Assembly: GCF_017592395.1 (NCBI RefSeq)
Contig: NZ_JAGFOU010000032.1
Span: 1 to 42,304 of the forward strand
From: Actinomyces bowdenii
Lineage (GTDB): Bacteria > Actinomycetota > Actinomycetes > Actinomycetales > Actinomycetaceae
DNA length: 42,304 nt
Reading direction: 5' to 3'
In this document: in pieces, positions 7,016 through 16,072 of the stretch
Numbering within the stretch: position 1 is the first letter of the stretch
Layout of the letters: each line of letters begins with the position of its first letter
Notes under the pieces: model-generated
What the model saw: only the letters and a program-made list of their open reading frames with translations
The model's database searches: none
Told to the model about the DNA's origin: nothing
Made by a program: the position numbers and the translations under genes

Positions 7016-9523
7016 TCAGTCCTCGCCGGAGGCCGCCTCGCCGCTCTCGCCGGGCTCCTGCCCGCGCGCCACCGACAGGTCCAGGTCCCCGTCCTTGGCA
7101 TCGACCATCACGGTGTCCCCGGGCTGGGCGGCGCCGTCCAGCAGCAGGCCCGACAGTCGGTTGTCGAGCTCGCGCTGCACGGTGCGCCGCAGCGGGCGCG
7201 CACCGAGCCGGGGGTCGAAGCCCTCCTGGACCAGCAGGTCCTTCGCCGCATCGCTGACCTCCAGGGAGACGTCCTGGGCGGCCAGGAGCCGCTGGGTGCG
7301 AGCCAGGATGAGGTCGATGATCTGGCGCAGCTCGGCCTGGGTGAGGCGGTGGAAGATCACCGTCTCATCGATCCGGTTGAGGAACTCGGGCCGGAAGTGG
7401 CTGTGCACGATCTCCATGATCCGCGGCTCGATCTCGGCCAGGTCGCCCTCATGGTCCAGGATGAGCTGGGCGCCGAGGTTCGAGGTCATGATGACGATCG
7501 TGTGGGTGAAGTCCACGGTGCGCCCCTGGGCGTCGGTCAGGCGCCCGTCATCGAGCAGCTGCAGCAGGGTGTTGAAGACATCGGGGTGGGCCTTCTCCAC
7601 CTCATCGAGCAGGATGACCGAGTAGGGCTGGCGGCGCACCCGATCGGTGAGCTGGCCGCCCTCGTCGTAGCCGATGTACCCGGGAGGGGCGCCCACCAGC
7701 CGCGAGACCGTGTGCTTCTCCTGGAACTCCGACATGTCCAGGCGGATCATCCGCCCCTCATCGCCGAAGACCGCCTCGGCCAGGGCCTTGGCCAGCTCGG
7801 TCTTGCCCACCCCGGTGGGTCCCAGGAACAGGAAGGAGCCCAGCGGGCGGCCCGGGTCGGACAGTCCCGCCCGCCCGCGGCGCACCGCCGCGGCCACGGC
7901 CGCGACCGCCTCGCCCTGCCCGATGACGCGGTGGTGCAGGACGTCCTCGAGCCCCAGCAGACGGGTCCTCTCCTCCGCGGTCAGGTCGGCCACCGGGATG
8001 CCGGTGCGCCGCGAGACCACCTCGGCCACATCCTGGGTGTCGACCACGGGGGTGTCCTCCCGGGCTCCGCCGTCGAGCTCGGACTGGGCCTGCTCGCGCC
8101 GGTCCTTGAGCTCACCGGCCTTGGCGAAGTCCTCGGCCGCCACCGCCTCGTCGATCTCCCGGCTCAGGGCGGCGATCCGCTCCTCCAGGGCCCTGGTGTC
8201 GGCGTCGGGCGTGCGGGCCTTCAGCCGCGCCCGGGCCCCGGCCTGGTCCAGCAGGTCGATGGCCTTGTCCGGCATGAACCGGTCGGTGATGTAGCGGTCC
8301 GACAGCTCGGCCGCGGCGGTCAGGGCCTCATCGGTGTAGGTGACCCCGTGGTGGGCCTCGTAGGCGTCGCGCAGCCCGTGGAGGATCTCGATGGTGTCCT
8401 CCACGCTCGGCTCGCTGATGAGCACCGGCTGGAAGCGCCTCTCCAGGGCCGCGTCCTTCTCGATGTACTTGCGGTACTCATCGATCGTGGTGGCGCCGAT
8501 GGCGTGGAGCTTGCCCCGGGCCAGGGCCGGCTTGAGCAGGTTGCCGGCATCCATGGAGCCCTCGCCCCCGGTCCCGGCCCCCACCACCGTGTGCAACTCG
8601 TCGATGAACAGGATGATGCGCTCCTCGCTGGCCTCGACCTCATCGAGGATCCTCTTGAGCCGCTCCTCGAACTCCCCCCGGTACTTAGCCCCGGCGACGA
8701 CGGCGCCCATGTCCAGAGCGATGACGCGGGCCCCGGCCAGGGAGGAGGCCACGTCGCCGTTGACGACCCGCTGGGCGATGCCCTCGACGATGGCCGTCTT
8801 GCCCACGCCCGGGTCGCCGATGAGCACGGGGTTGTTCTTGCGGCGCCGCGCCAGGATCTCCACGGTCTCCTCGATCTCCTGGGCCCGCCCGACCACGGGG
8901 TCGAGCTCGCCGGCCCGGGCCTGCGCGGTCAGGTCGGTGCCGTACTCATCGAGGGTCGGCGTCTGGCCCCCGCCCTGGCCCCCCGGCCGGCCCCTGCCCG
9001 ACCTGCCGGCGCCGGCCGCGCGGTCCCCCCTGCCCGGCTCGATCGGCTGATGGGTCAGCAGGCGCGCCGCCGGGCTCTCCGGGTTCGAGGCGATGCCGAT
9101 GAGGAGGGACTCGGGGCCGATGTAGTCCGCGCCGGTGCGGGCGGCGTGCTGCTGGGCGACCTGGATGGCCAGACGCAGGCGCGGGCCCAGGCGGGGCGCG
9201 CCGTCGTCGGGGGTGGGCAGCCCGTCGAGCCAGCCGTTGACGGTCTGCGCCACCGTCTGGGGCGCCAGCCCGGCCTCGGTGAGGATCCTGCGCCCCTCGG
9301 GGGACTCGGCGGCGGCCAGCAGGACGTGCTCGGGGGTGACCTCCGGGTTGCCGCGCTCGGCGGCCTCACCGGCCGCCTCGGACAGCAGTGCCTTGGAGGC
9401 CTCGGTCAGCAGGCGGGAGACGTCCACCCGCTGCACCGGCTGGCGGCTGGGGCCGGAGGTGCCGAAGAAGCGCTCGAAGATGTCGTCGAAGGGTGATCCG
9501 GGGCCGATGGGCCACTCGCTCAT
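7016..9523 (-). CDS. ClpC-like AAA+ unfoldase without a visible ClpP-docking loop
   Basis: An 835-residue double-ring Clp ATPase. It has a Clp-N repeat domain (about 35-160), a Gly-rich linker, AAA-1 with Walker A GDPGVGKT at 236-243 and ILFIDELHT, a short UVR-type middle segment ([21 protein letters not shown]), and AAA-2 with GPTGVGKT and [15 protein letters not shown]. The C-terminal D2-small domain is intact ([11 protein letters not shown]). The extreme N-terminus ([11 protein letters not shown]) is unlike standard ClpC. Between TSNLGA and [10 protein letters not shown], where ClpC/ClpA/ClpX carry a (L/I/V)GF loop for ClpP, there is only [15 protein letters not shown], as in ClpB. It therefore may act as a ClpP-independent disaggregase. 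A ClgR-type box lies upstream. Confidence 0.9.
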   Translation of the reverse strand: MSEWPIGPGSPFDDIFERFFGTSGPSRQPVQRVDVSRLLTEASKALLSEAAGEAAERGNPEVTPEHVLLAAAESPEGRRILTEAGLAPQTVAQTVNGWLDGLPTPDDGAPRLGPRLRLAIQVAQQHAARTGADYIGPESLLIGIASNPESPAARLLTHQPIEPGRGDRAAGAGRSGRGRPGGQGGGQTPTLDEYGTDLTAQARAGELDPVVGRAQEIEETVEILARRRKNNPVLIGDPGVGKTAIVEGIAQRVVNGDVASSLAGARVIALDMGAVVAGAKYRGEFEERLKRILDEVEASEERIILFIDELHTVVGAGTGGEGSMDAGNLLKPALARGKLHAIGATTIDEYRKYIEKDAALERRFQPVLISEPSVEDTIEILHGLRDAYEAHHGVTYTDEALTAAAELSDRYITDRFMPDKAIDLLDQAGARARLKARTPDADTRALEERIAALSREIDEAVAAEDFAKAGELKDRREQAQSELDGGAREDTPVVDTQDVAEVVSRRTGIPVADLTAEERTRLLGLEDVLHHRVIGQGEAVAAVAAAVRRGRAGLSDPGRPLGSFLFLGPTGVGKTELAKALAEAVFGDEGRMIRLDMSEFQEKHTVSRLVGAPPGYIGYDEGGQLTDRVRRQPYSVILLDEVEKAHPDVFNTLLQLLDDGRLTDAQGRTVDFTHTIVIMTSNLGAQLILDHEGDLAEIEPRIMEIVHSHFRPEFLNRIDETVIFHRLTQAELRQIIDLILARTQRLLAAQDVSLEVSDAAKDLLVQEGFDPRLGARPLRRTVQRELDNRLSGLLLDGAAQPGDTVMVDAKDGDLDLSVARGQEPGESGEAASGED

Positions 9524-9711
9524 AGTGGTGCCTTCCTCTGGTGGTGCTCATGCTGATGGTGTGCGGGCGGCATGCCGATGGCGCTCGGCGGCATGCCCGA
9601 CTGCCGGCGAGGGCGGCCTCGGGCCCCTGGCGGCAGTGCCGACAGCCGCCGACAGTGCTGAGGCGTGGGCGGTACCAGTGCCAGGACGATTCAAAATGTG
9701 ACGGCCATCCC

Positions 9712-9759
9712 ATAGTAATGGTGGCTCGGCGTGCCACGAGGGCTTCGCCTCTGGGCGAA
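9712..9759 (-). promoter_or_regulatory. ClgR-like box and -10 for the Clp ATPase gene
   Basis: TTCGCCTCTGGGCGAA at 9744-9759 is a palindrome of the form TTCGC-N6-GCGAA, matching the binding-site pattern of the actinobacterial Clp-gene activator ClgR. On the minus strand a possible -10, TACTAT (plus 9712-9717), lies 26 bases downstream and has no good -35, as expected for activator-dependent transcription. The assignment rests on pattern and position. Confidence 0.55.
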
Positions 9760-9945
9760 TGCACATCTTCAGGGGCCCCGGGCAGGGTGGACTGGGACCT
9801 TTCCGCATGATCCCGTCGGGGGCGGCGGCCGGGGCGCGGTGAAGATGTGCAGGAGGCAGCGGTCTGCACATCTTGGGCTGCTGTGACGGGCTGCGACCAC
9901 CGTTTTCTCGCATGATCCGGTGGATGGTGGCCGTGAGGATGTGCA
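9760..9945. repeat. palindrome pair B of the TGCACATCTTCA family
   Basis: Element 9760-9851 has perfect 12-base ends TGCACATCTTCA and its complement, with CGCATGATC at 9804. Element 9865-9945 has ends TGCACATCTT/AGGATGTGCA (one mismatch) with CGCATGATC at 9909. Both central motifs point the same way; the gap is 13 bases. The pair starts directly at the edge of the ClgR-like box upstream of the Clp gene. Apart from these and the Clp promoter, 9524-10038 holds no gene. Confidence 0.85.
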
Positions 9946-10038
9946 AGGGGAGGAGCGGGGCGGAGACGGGAGCGGGGCCGCCCCAGCAGGTGGGGCGGCC
10001 CCGGCGGACGAGAGTGCAGCGGCGCTGTGCTGCTGCGG

Positions 10039-11151
10039 TCAGTTCCTCGTGTAGTGGGCGACGTAGTTGATCTCGATGTCGGAGACCGCGGGTGTCAGGG
10101 GCCCGGGCACACCGCCGTCGACGGTCTCGGTGCTGCTCTGCCAGCCATTGGGATCCATGGCGCCGGTCTGGAAGCCGATGAACATCTGCTTGTCCGTCAC
10201 GCTGGGGTGCTCGATGGTGCCCCAGGGCTGGCCGTCGAGGGTGAAGGTGATGAGATCGGGCTCCACGATCACCCCGTAGGTGTGCCAGCCGCTCATGTCG
10301 TGGTGGTCCATGAAGCGGTGCTCCTGCTTGTTGTCCGGATCCCAGTGGTAGACGCCCATGACCTGGGGGCCGTTGACGCGCCCCTCGGCGAAGTCGATCT
10401 CCGGGGGCCAGCCCTCGTCGGCGGGCCACAGGAGGAAGGCGTAGCCGATCCCCTTGGCCTGCGGGAACCTCGCGCGGACCTCCCACCGGCCGTAGGAGGC
10501 GGTGTGGACGAACTTCGAGCCCGCGCCCCCGGCGCTCCACTGCCCGTTCTCGTACTGGGTGCGGATGACCAGGCTGCCGTTGCGGGTGAAGGAGTTGCGC
10601 TGGGACATCACGCCCATGGCGCCGTGACCCACCGGCGGGTCGCCCCAGCCGTAGCGCTCCCACTTCGTCTGCTCCAGCGGGGTGTCGAAGCCGTCGAAGA
10701 AGTCGATGCTCCAGCCCTCGATCTGCGCCTGGGACTGGTCATGGCCCGCGCCGGAGTCAGGTGCGGGGCTGGTGCTGGGCTCCTGCGGCGCCCCGGGCGC
10801 GCCCGACGCCGACTGATCGCCCGGAGCCGAGGGGGACGACGGCGCTGGGGAGGTGCTGGGTGCCCTGGGTGCCAAGGACCCCGCCGGCGCCGAGGGGGCG
10901 GCCGATGCCGGTGGGCCGGATGCCGCCCCGGGCGCGGGGGCCTCCAGGGAGGGCGCGGGCGCCGTGCCCCCGCCCTCATCGGCCGGCGGCTCCTGGGGGT
11001 GCCCCGGGGCGCCGGGCTGCTCGGCCGTGGCCGTGCTCGCCGGTCCGCCGGCTCCCGTGTCCCCGGGGGCCGGCCAGCAGCCGGCCAGGCAGGCCGATGC
11101 CATCCCCGCCGCCGTCAGGGCGGCGATTCTCCGTATGCCGTAGCGCGTCAT
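10039..11151 (-). CDS. secreted lipoprotein, glycoside hydrolase family 16
   Basis: A 370-residue predicted lipoprotein. The signal sequence ends in a lipobox LAGC (Cys25), then about 120 residues rich in Pro, Ala, Ser and Gly form a cell-wall-spanning linker. A GH16 beta-jelly-roll domain follows, with the catalytic EIDFAE motif (E251 nucleophile, D253, E256 acid/base) and typical GWHTYGVIVEPDLITFTLDG and WEVRARFPQAKGIGYAFLLWP segments. It should hydrolyse a beta-1,3 or mixed-linkage beta-glucan, or a related polysaccharide, at the cell surface; the exact substrate is not visible. The ATG at 11151 follows AGGAGGAGAGGA; a TTG one codon earlier is the only alternative. Confidence 0.87.
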   Translation of the reverse strand: MTRYGIRRIAALTAAGMASACLAGCWPAPGDTGAGGPASTATAEQPGAPGHPQEPPADEGGGTAPAPSLEAPAPGAASGPPASAAPSAPAGSLAPRAPSTSPAPSSPSAPGDQSASGAPGAPQEPSTSPAPDSGAGHDQSQAQIEGWSIDFFDGFDTPLEQTKWERYGWGDPPVGHGAMGVMSQRNSFTRNGSLVIRTQYENGQWSAGGAGSKFVHTASYGRWEVRARFPQAKGIGYAFLLWPADEGWPPEIDFAEGRVNGPQVMGVYHWDPDNKQEHRFMDHHDMSGWHTYGVIVEPDLITFTLDGQPWGTIEHPSVTDKQMFIGFQTGAMDPNGWQSSTETVDGGVPGPLTPAVSDIEINYVAHYTRN

Positions 11152-11291
11152 CAACAGTCCTCTCCTCCTGATCGCTGCACGGGTACCCTAACCACTGCAC
11201 GGGGAGCGCGGGCCGGTTCGGGCGGGCTCATGTCCGTGCGGGGCCGGGGTGGACGGGTAGTGCTGCCCGTGCGGCCAGGCCCACGAGCTGA

Positions 11292-11843
11292 TCACCCCGC
11301 TGATCGGATGGGCCCGTCTTGCGCTGATCGGCTCCACGCATCATTGGGGGCGCGCTCGGCGGGGCGCTCGCTCCCATCCCCTCCTGTGCGATCCCGGTTC
11401 TCGCGGCAGGCCTGCGTGAGCCGGGCGATGAGGCCGCCCAGGAGCGCCAGGTCCGCCTGACCGATCCGGGCGCCGACGGCGTCGGCCCAGGCGTGCTGCT
11501 CGGCGGCCAGGGCGCTCACCGCCGTGCGGCCGCGCTCGGTCAGTGTCAGCAGCCTCTGCCCGCGACGGGCGGGGTTGGGCTGCCAGCTCGCCCACCCCTG
11601 GGCGACGACATCGTTGGCCACCCGCTGGACGCTCTGGCGCCTCAGGCCCAGGCCGATGCGGCGCGCGATCTCGGCCACGGGCAGCGGCTCCTCCAGCACG
11701 GCGCCTAGCACCTGCCATCGGGCGGGGGTGAGCTCGTGCGGGGCGGTGATCATGGCGGCGGCTGCCAGGATCTCGCCGTGGAGCTCGAAGATGGGCAGCA
11801 CGAGGGAGGTTAGGGCCTGGCCTTCAGGAGTTCTGCCAGGCAT
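11292..11843 (-). CDS. MarR family transcriptional regulator
   Basis: A 183-residue protein with a MarR winged-helix core: ELTPARWQVLGAVLEEPLPVAEIARRIGLGLRRQSVQRVANDVVAQGW, then the wing NPARRGQRLLTLTERGR. The C-terminal 25 residues are a charged low-complexity tail. The ATG at 11843 lies inside the end of the DJ-1/PfpI gene (20-base overlap) and follows GGAGG with good spacing, so the two are co-translated. It is the obvious candidate to bind the perfect 20-bp palindrome at 12592-12611 upstream of the operon. Confidence 0.88.
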   Translation of the reverse strand: MPGRTPEGQALTSLVLPIFELHGEILAAAAMITAPHELTPARWQVLGAVLEEPLPVAEIARRIGLGLRRQSVQRVANDVVAQGWASWQPNPARRGQRLLTLTERGRTAVSALAAEQHAWADAVGARIGQADLALLGGLIARLTQACRENRDRTGGDGSERPAERAPNDAWSRSAQDGPIRSAG

Positions 11844-12480
11844 CGACCGCCTCCAGGAGCTCGGTGTAGTGCTGGGCCCGGCCGGTCAGGTAGAGCCTCT
11901 CCCAGGCGTCGGCCACCGGCGCGGGCGCCAGTCCGGTCAGGCGCATGATCTCGGCGGTGAAGGGGATCGGATCGGTCCCCGCGGCGGTGGTGATGCCCTG
12001 GTCGGTGACCACGGGGGCATCCACGTAGTGCTCGGCGCCCCTGTAGTCGCTGGCCTCGAGGAAGGAGGCGGCATTGGAGGTGTGGGCCCGCGTATCCAGC
12101 AGGCCGGCGTGCGCCAGCAGGTAGGTGGCACCGCAGATCGCGGCTACCGGCACGCCATGATCCACCACGGCCCGCACAGCCTCCACCAGCCGCCCGTGCG
12201 GTCCGCGTTCCGCGGATGCGGCGGACGTATAGGTGTCTCCGCCGGGGATGACCAGGGCGGCGAGCCGGCCCTCCCGCGCCAGCGGCGCCAGGGCGTCGAG
12301 GTCGGAGGCCGGGGTGAGGGGCAGGCCGCCCAGGGAGGTGACCGGCCCCGTGCCGTCGCCGACCAGGAGGAGCTCGAAGCGCCCGGGCCGCAGGCGCTCG
12401 AGCACCGTGATCTGGGTGGTGAGGTAGGCGTACTCCCAGTCCGCCATGGTGTTGGTGGCGTAGAGCGCGATCGTCCGCAT
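11824..12480 (-). CDS. DJ-1/PfpI family protein
   Basis: A 218-residue class I glutamine-amidotransferase-fold protein. IPGGDTY is followed by the nucleophile elbow AICGATYLLAHAGLL carrying the reactive cysteine, then HTSNAASFLE and a DPIPFTAEIMRLTGL C-terminal segment. Such proteins act as glyoxalase/deglycase-like or chaperone enzymes in carbonyl and oxidative stress; the specific reaction cannot be read from the sequence. The ATG at 12480 follows CAGGAGGA. A longer in-frame extension upstream is rejected because it crosses the promoter. It is co-transcribed with the overlapping MarR gene, suggesting induction by a small molecule that the MarR protein senses. Confidence 0.85.
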   Translation of the reverse strand: MRTIALYATNTMADWEYAYLTTQITVLERLRPGRFELLLVGDGTGPVTSLGGLPLTPASDLDALAPLAREGRLAALVIPGGDTYTSAASAERGPHGRLVEAVRAVVDHGVPVAAICGATYLLAHAGLLDTRAHTSNAASFLEASDYRGAEHYVDAPVVTDQGITTAAGTDPIPFTAEIMRLTGLAPAPVADAWERLYLTGRAQHYTELLEAVDAWQNS

Positions 12481-12580
12481 GGTGTCCTCCTGTGAATGCA
12501 TCCCGCACTGGACCCGGGCCGGGCGCGTCTGCCCCTGCGCGGTAATCAGTGGCCTCAGTGGGCGGCTGCGGGGTGCTGCC

Positions 12581-12611
12581 ACCATAGGTTCATTGACAGC
12601 ATGCTGTCAAT
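12581..12611 (-). promoter_or_regulatory. promoter with perfect 20-bp operator for the DJ-1-marR operon
   Basis: ATTGACAGCATGCTGTCAAT at 12592-12611 is an exact palindrome. On the minus strand its right half supplies the -35 TTGACA (plus 12605-12610). TATGGT (plus 12581-12586) is the -10 after an 18-base spacer. A repressor bound here would cover the -35 and spacer, as is usual for autoregulated MarR proteins. Confidence 0.75.
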
Positions 12612-12630
12612 CATGGTGCCCTCCCCGGAG

Positions 12631-12808
12631 TTGCACATCTTCGCGCCCCGATGGCGCTCCCAACCCCGACTTCTCGGCATGCTCGCGTAGCCGCCGCGGC
12701 TGAAGATGTGCAGCGCCGCCGTCGTTGCACATCTTCAGGGCCTCACGGAGCCCCCAGTCCCGACTTTCCCGCATGATTGCGTCGTTGGCCCAGTTGAAGA
12801 TGTGCAAC
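12631..12808. repeat. palindrome pair C of the TGCACATCTTCA family
   Basis: Element 12631-12713 has ends TTGCACATCTTC and GAAGATGTGCAG with a variant centre GGCATGCTC. Element 12724-12808 has perfect 14-base ends GTTGCACATCTTCA and its complement, with CGCATGATT at 12770. The gap is 10 bases. The pair lies between the divergent DJ-1 operon and pcrA. Confidence 0.85.
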
Positions 12809-12865
12809 GGGCGGGGAGCGCCGCGGTGTGATGATGCCGGTGCCCTGACCTAGGCTTGGCGTGCC

Positions 12866-15859
12866 ATGAGTAACGCGATGAACACCCTCTTCGGTGGCCT
12901 GTCCATGCCCGGCGGCAACCGCCCCCAGCCGCCCTCCGGGGCGTCCCTGCCCGCCCTGGCCCCCAGCGGGGGCCCCTCCGATGCCAGGGAGGACGACTCC
13001 TGGGCTCAGGTCGAGGCCCCCGACGAGGACTGGGGGCCCGAGGAGCCGCCCGCACCCGAGGACGAGGAGGCCGTGGCCCCCACCTGGCAGGAGCGCCAGG
13101 ACGAGGTCGCCGCCCTCGTGGCCCGGGCCCAGGCCAACGCCGCTGCTGCCCGGGCCCGCCAGGACGGGCAGCCGCGGGGCCAGGCGGCCGGTGCCGGCGG
13201 CACCGCTACGGGCGCCCCGCCGTCGCCCCACCCGGGCGCCCCCTGGGGGGTGAGCGTGGCCGACCCCGCGGAGCTGGTCAGCGGCCTCAACCCCGCCCAG
13301 GCCCAGGCGGTCACCCACGCGGGCTCGCCCCTGCTCATCATCGCCGGCGCCGGCTCGGGCAAGACGCGCGTGCTCACCCACCGCATCGCCCACCTCATCG
13401 CCACCGGCCGCGCCCGCCCCGGGGAGATCCTGGCCATCACCTTCACCAACAAGGCGGCCGCCGAGATGCGCGAGCGCGTCACCGCCCTGGTGGGCCCGGC
13501 GGGGCAGCGCATGTGGGTCTCCACCTTCCACTCCGCCTGCGTGCGGATCCTGCGGCGCGAGCACGAGGCAGCCGGCCTTCGCTCCACCTTCTCCATCTAC
13601 GACGCCGCCGACTCCACCCGCCTCATCACCCTCATCGTGCGCGAGCTGGGCATCGACCCCAAGCGGTTCACCCCCAAGACCTTCGCCCACCGGATCTCGG
13701 ATCTGAAGAACGAGCTCATCACCCCCGCCCGGTTCGCCGAGCGGGCCGTGGCCTCCAACCCCCTGGAGCGCCACCTGGCCGAGGTCTACCCCGCCTACGC
13801 CGCGCGCCTGGCCGCGGCCAACGCCCTGGACTTCGACGACATCATCATGCGCACCGTCCAGCTCCTCCAGACCAGGCCCGCCGTGGCCGAGATGTACCGG
13901 CGCCGCTTCCGCCACATCCTGGTCGACGAGTACCAGGACACCAACCACGCCCAGTACGTGCTCGTGCGCGAGCTCGTCGGCGGCGCGGGCACCACCGGGG
14001 CGGCCACCACCTGGGATGCCGGCCCCGCGGGGGGCGGGCCGGCCCCCGGGGAGCTGACCGTCGTGGGCGACTCCGACCAGTCCATCTACGCCTTCCGCGG
14101 CGCCACCATCCGCAACATCGAGGAGTTCGAGGAGGACTACCCCACCGCCGAGACCATCCTGCTGGAGCAGAACTACCGCTCCACCCAGAACATCCTCACC
14201 GCCGCCAACGCCGTCATCGCCCGCAACGCCGGGCGGCGCGCCAAGAACCTGTGGACCGACTCCGGCCAGGGCGAGCCCGTCGTGGGCTACGTGGCCGACT
14301 CCGAGCACGACGAGGCCCGCTGGATCAGCCAGGAGATCGACCGCCTGTCCGACGAGCACGGGCTGCGGCCCGCCGACATCGCCGTGTTCTACCGCACCAA
14401 CGCCCAGTCCCGCGCCCTGGAGGAGGTCTTCATCCGCTCCGGGCAGCCCTACAAGGTCGTCGGCGGCACCCGCTTCTACGAGCGGCGTGAGATCAAGGAC
14501 GCCATCGCCTACCTGCGCGCCGTGGACAACCCCGACGACGACGTCAACCTGCGCCGCATCCTCAACGTGCCCAAGCGCGGCCTGGGGGACAAGGCCGAGG
14601 CCGCCCTGGCCGAGCACGCCACGCGCCACGGCATCTCCTTCGGCCTGGCCATCGCCGACGCCGCCGGCGCCCTGCGCGAGGATCCGGGGAGCCCGGGGGG
14701 CCCGGCTGAGGCGGGCGGCGGAGCCGTCGAACCCCCCGCCGTCGAGGGCCTGACCACCCGGGCCCGCAACCAGGTGCGCGGCTTCCACGAGCTGCTCACC
14801 ACCCTGCGCCACATGCTGGCCGCCGGCGACGGCGTGGCCGACATCCTCGACGCCGCCCTGGACGCCTCGGGCTACCTGGCCGAGCTGCGCGCCAGCGACG
14901 ACCCCCAGGACGCCACCCGCGTGGAGAACCTCGCCGAGCTTCACTCCGTGGCCTCCGACTTCCAGGCCGCCAACCCCGGCGGCACCCTGGCGGACTTCCT
15001 GGAGCGCGTCTCCTTGGTGGCCGACTCCGACCAGCTGCCCGACGCCGATGCCGAGGGCCAGGAGCAGGGCCAGATCACCCTCATGACCGTGCACACCGCC
15101 AAGGGCCTGGAGTTCCCGGTCGTCTTCGTCACCGGCATGGAGGACGGCACCTTCCCCCACATCCGGGCCATGGCCGAGGACGAGGACCTCGCTGAGGAGC
15201 GGCGCCTGGCCTATGTGGCCCTCACCCGTGCCCGCGAGCGCCTCTACCTCACCCGGGCGGCGGTGCGCTCGGCCTGGGGCGCGGCCAACGCCATGCCCGC
15301 CTCCCGGTTCCTCGACGACATCCCCGCCCAGACCATGGAGTGGAGGCGCCTGGCCTCCTCCATGGAGGCCTTGCGCGGGGGCGGCACCGGCTGGGGCGGG
15401 TCCTGGGGCGAGGGCGGCCTGGGCTCGGGGGCGCGGCGCGGGGAGCGCGGCCCAGCCCGCTCCGGTGACCGCGACGACGACGACTTCGCCCCGCCTGTAG
15501 GCGCCGGTACCCGGCGCACCGGCAGGCTGGGGCGGGTCGAGACGCCCAAGGACCGGGCCGAGGCCCGCCGCGCCAAGCGCCTGTCCGAGCGAGGCGGGCC
15601 TGTGCGCCTGGACGGCAGTGCGGGGCGCAGCGAGGACTCCAGCAGCGCGTCAGAGGCGGTCGCGGGGGAGGGGCTGCCCGCCTCGGTGGCCGGGATCCGG
15701 GTCGGGGACGCGGTCCTTCACGACTCCTACGGCACCGGCACCGTCGTCGGCCTGGAGGGCCGGGGCCGGTCCCTGACCGCCCGCGTCGAGTTCACCATTG
15801 ACGGCGCCCCCGCCACCAAGCGCCTCATGCTGCGCTACGCCCCCGTCACCAAGGTCTGA
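12866..15859 (+). CDS. pcrA: ATP-dependent DNA helicase PcrA/UvrD type
   Basis: A 997-residue SF1A 3'-5' helicase for nucleotide excision and mismatch-type repair, replication restart and transcription-coupled repair. Residues 1-130 are a disordered acidic/Pro-rich extension. The helicase core starts at GLNPAQAQAVTH, with Walker A GAGSGKT at 161-167, DEYQDTN (motif II), VVGDSDQSIYAFRGA (III), LEQNYRST (IV), VHTAKGLEFPVVFV (V) and VALTRARERLYLT (VI). After a low-complexity region, the last 55 residues (VGDAVLHDSYGTGTVVGLEG) form the Tudor-like domain that in PcrA contacts RNA polymerase. It is longer than typical PcrA (about 750-850) because of the N-terminal extension and inserted linkers. 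TAGGCT ends 9 bases before the ATG, suggesting little or no leader. Confidence 0.95.
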   Translation: MSNAMNTLFGGLSMPGGNRPQPPSGASLPALAPSGGPSDAREDDSWAQVEAPDEDWGPEEPPAPEDEEAVAPTWQERQDEVAALVARAQANAAAARARQDGQPRGQAAGAGGTATGAPPSPHPGAPWGVSVADPAELVSGLNPAQAQAVTHAGSPLLIIAGAGSGKTRVLTHRIAHLIATGRARPGEILAITFTNKAAAEMRERVTALVGPAGQRMWVSTFHSACVRILRREHEAAGLRSTFSIYDAADSTRLITLIVRELGIDPKRFTPKTFAHRISDLKNELITPARFAERAVASNPLERHLAEVYPAYAARLAAANALDFDDIIMRTVQLLQTRPAVAEMYRRRFRHILVDEYQDTNHAQYVLVRELVGGAGTTGAATTWDAGPAGGGPAPGELTVVGDSDQSIYAFRGATIRNIEEFEEDYPTAETILLEQNYRSTQNILTAANAVIARNAGRRAKNLWTDSGQGEPVVGYVADSEHDEARWISQEIDRLSDEHGLRPADIAVFYRTNAQSRALEEVFIRSGQPYKVVGGTRFYERREIKDAIAYLRAVDNPDDDVNLRRILNVPKRGLGDKAEAALAEHATRHGISFGLAIADAAGALREDPGSPGGPAEAGGGAVEPPAVEGLTTRARNQVRGFHELLTTLRHMLAAGDGVADILDAALDASGYLAELRASDDPQDATRVENLAELHSVASDFQAANPGGTLADFLERVSLVADSDQLPDADAEGQEQGQITLMTVHTAKGLEFPVVFVTGMEDGTFPHIRAMAEDEDLAEERRLAYVALTRARERLYLTRAAVRSAWGAANAMPASRFLDDIPAQTMEWRRLASSMEALRGGGTGWGGSWGEGGLGSGARRGERGPARSGDRDDDDFAPPVGAGTRRTGRLGRVETPKDRAEARRAKRLSERGGPVRLDGSAGRSEDSSSASEAVAGEGLPASVAGIRVGDAVLHDSYGTGTVVGLEGRGRSLTARVEFTIDGAPATKRLMLRYAPVTKV

Positions 15860-16024
15860 GGCGCCTGAAGGAGCGCCGGTTGGCGGAAGCGGCGTCGCCT
15901 CCCGGGATGGACGCACCTTCTCGGTGTCGTCCTTTCCGCGGGGTGACGCCCGATTCGCGAACCGAGGCCCATCGTGCGCCTGACGACGGAGCCGGGATCC
16001 GAGCATGGCGGTGGACCCAGGATC

Positions 16025-16048
16025 GGCCCCGGGGAGGAGCCCGGGGCC
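16025..16048 (+). terminator. GC-rich hairpin between pcrA and the CPBP gene
   Basis: GGCCCCGGG at 16025-16033 pairs perfectly with CCCGGGGCC at 16040-16048 around GAGGAG. It is about 165 bases after pcrA and 25 bases before the CPBP start, so it could be a terminator or a leader structure. No U-tract follows. Confidence 0.4.
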
Positions 16049-16072
16049 GGGACTCGGAAGGATACTGGGGCA

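Noticed and set aside
7349-9496. 715-codon open frame antisense to the Clp ATPase gene
   Set aside because: Low-complexity sequence that mirrors the codon bias of the real gene; no start signal or motif.
12743-15160. 805-codon open frame antisense to pcrA
   Set aside because: It is a by-product of G/C third-position bias in pcrA, is Gly/Val/Leu-rich without domains, and crosses the promoter and repeat pair C.
15974-16072. 33-residue N-terminal extension of the CPBP protease
   Set aside because: It spans the GC-rich hairpin at 16025-16048 and lacks a ribosome binding site; the ATG at 16073 has one.
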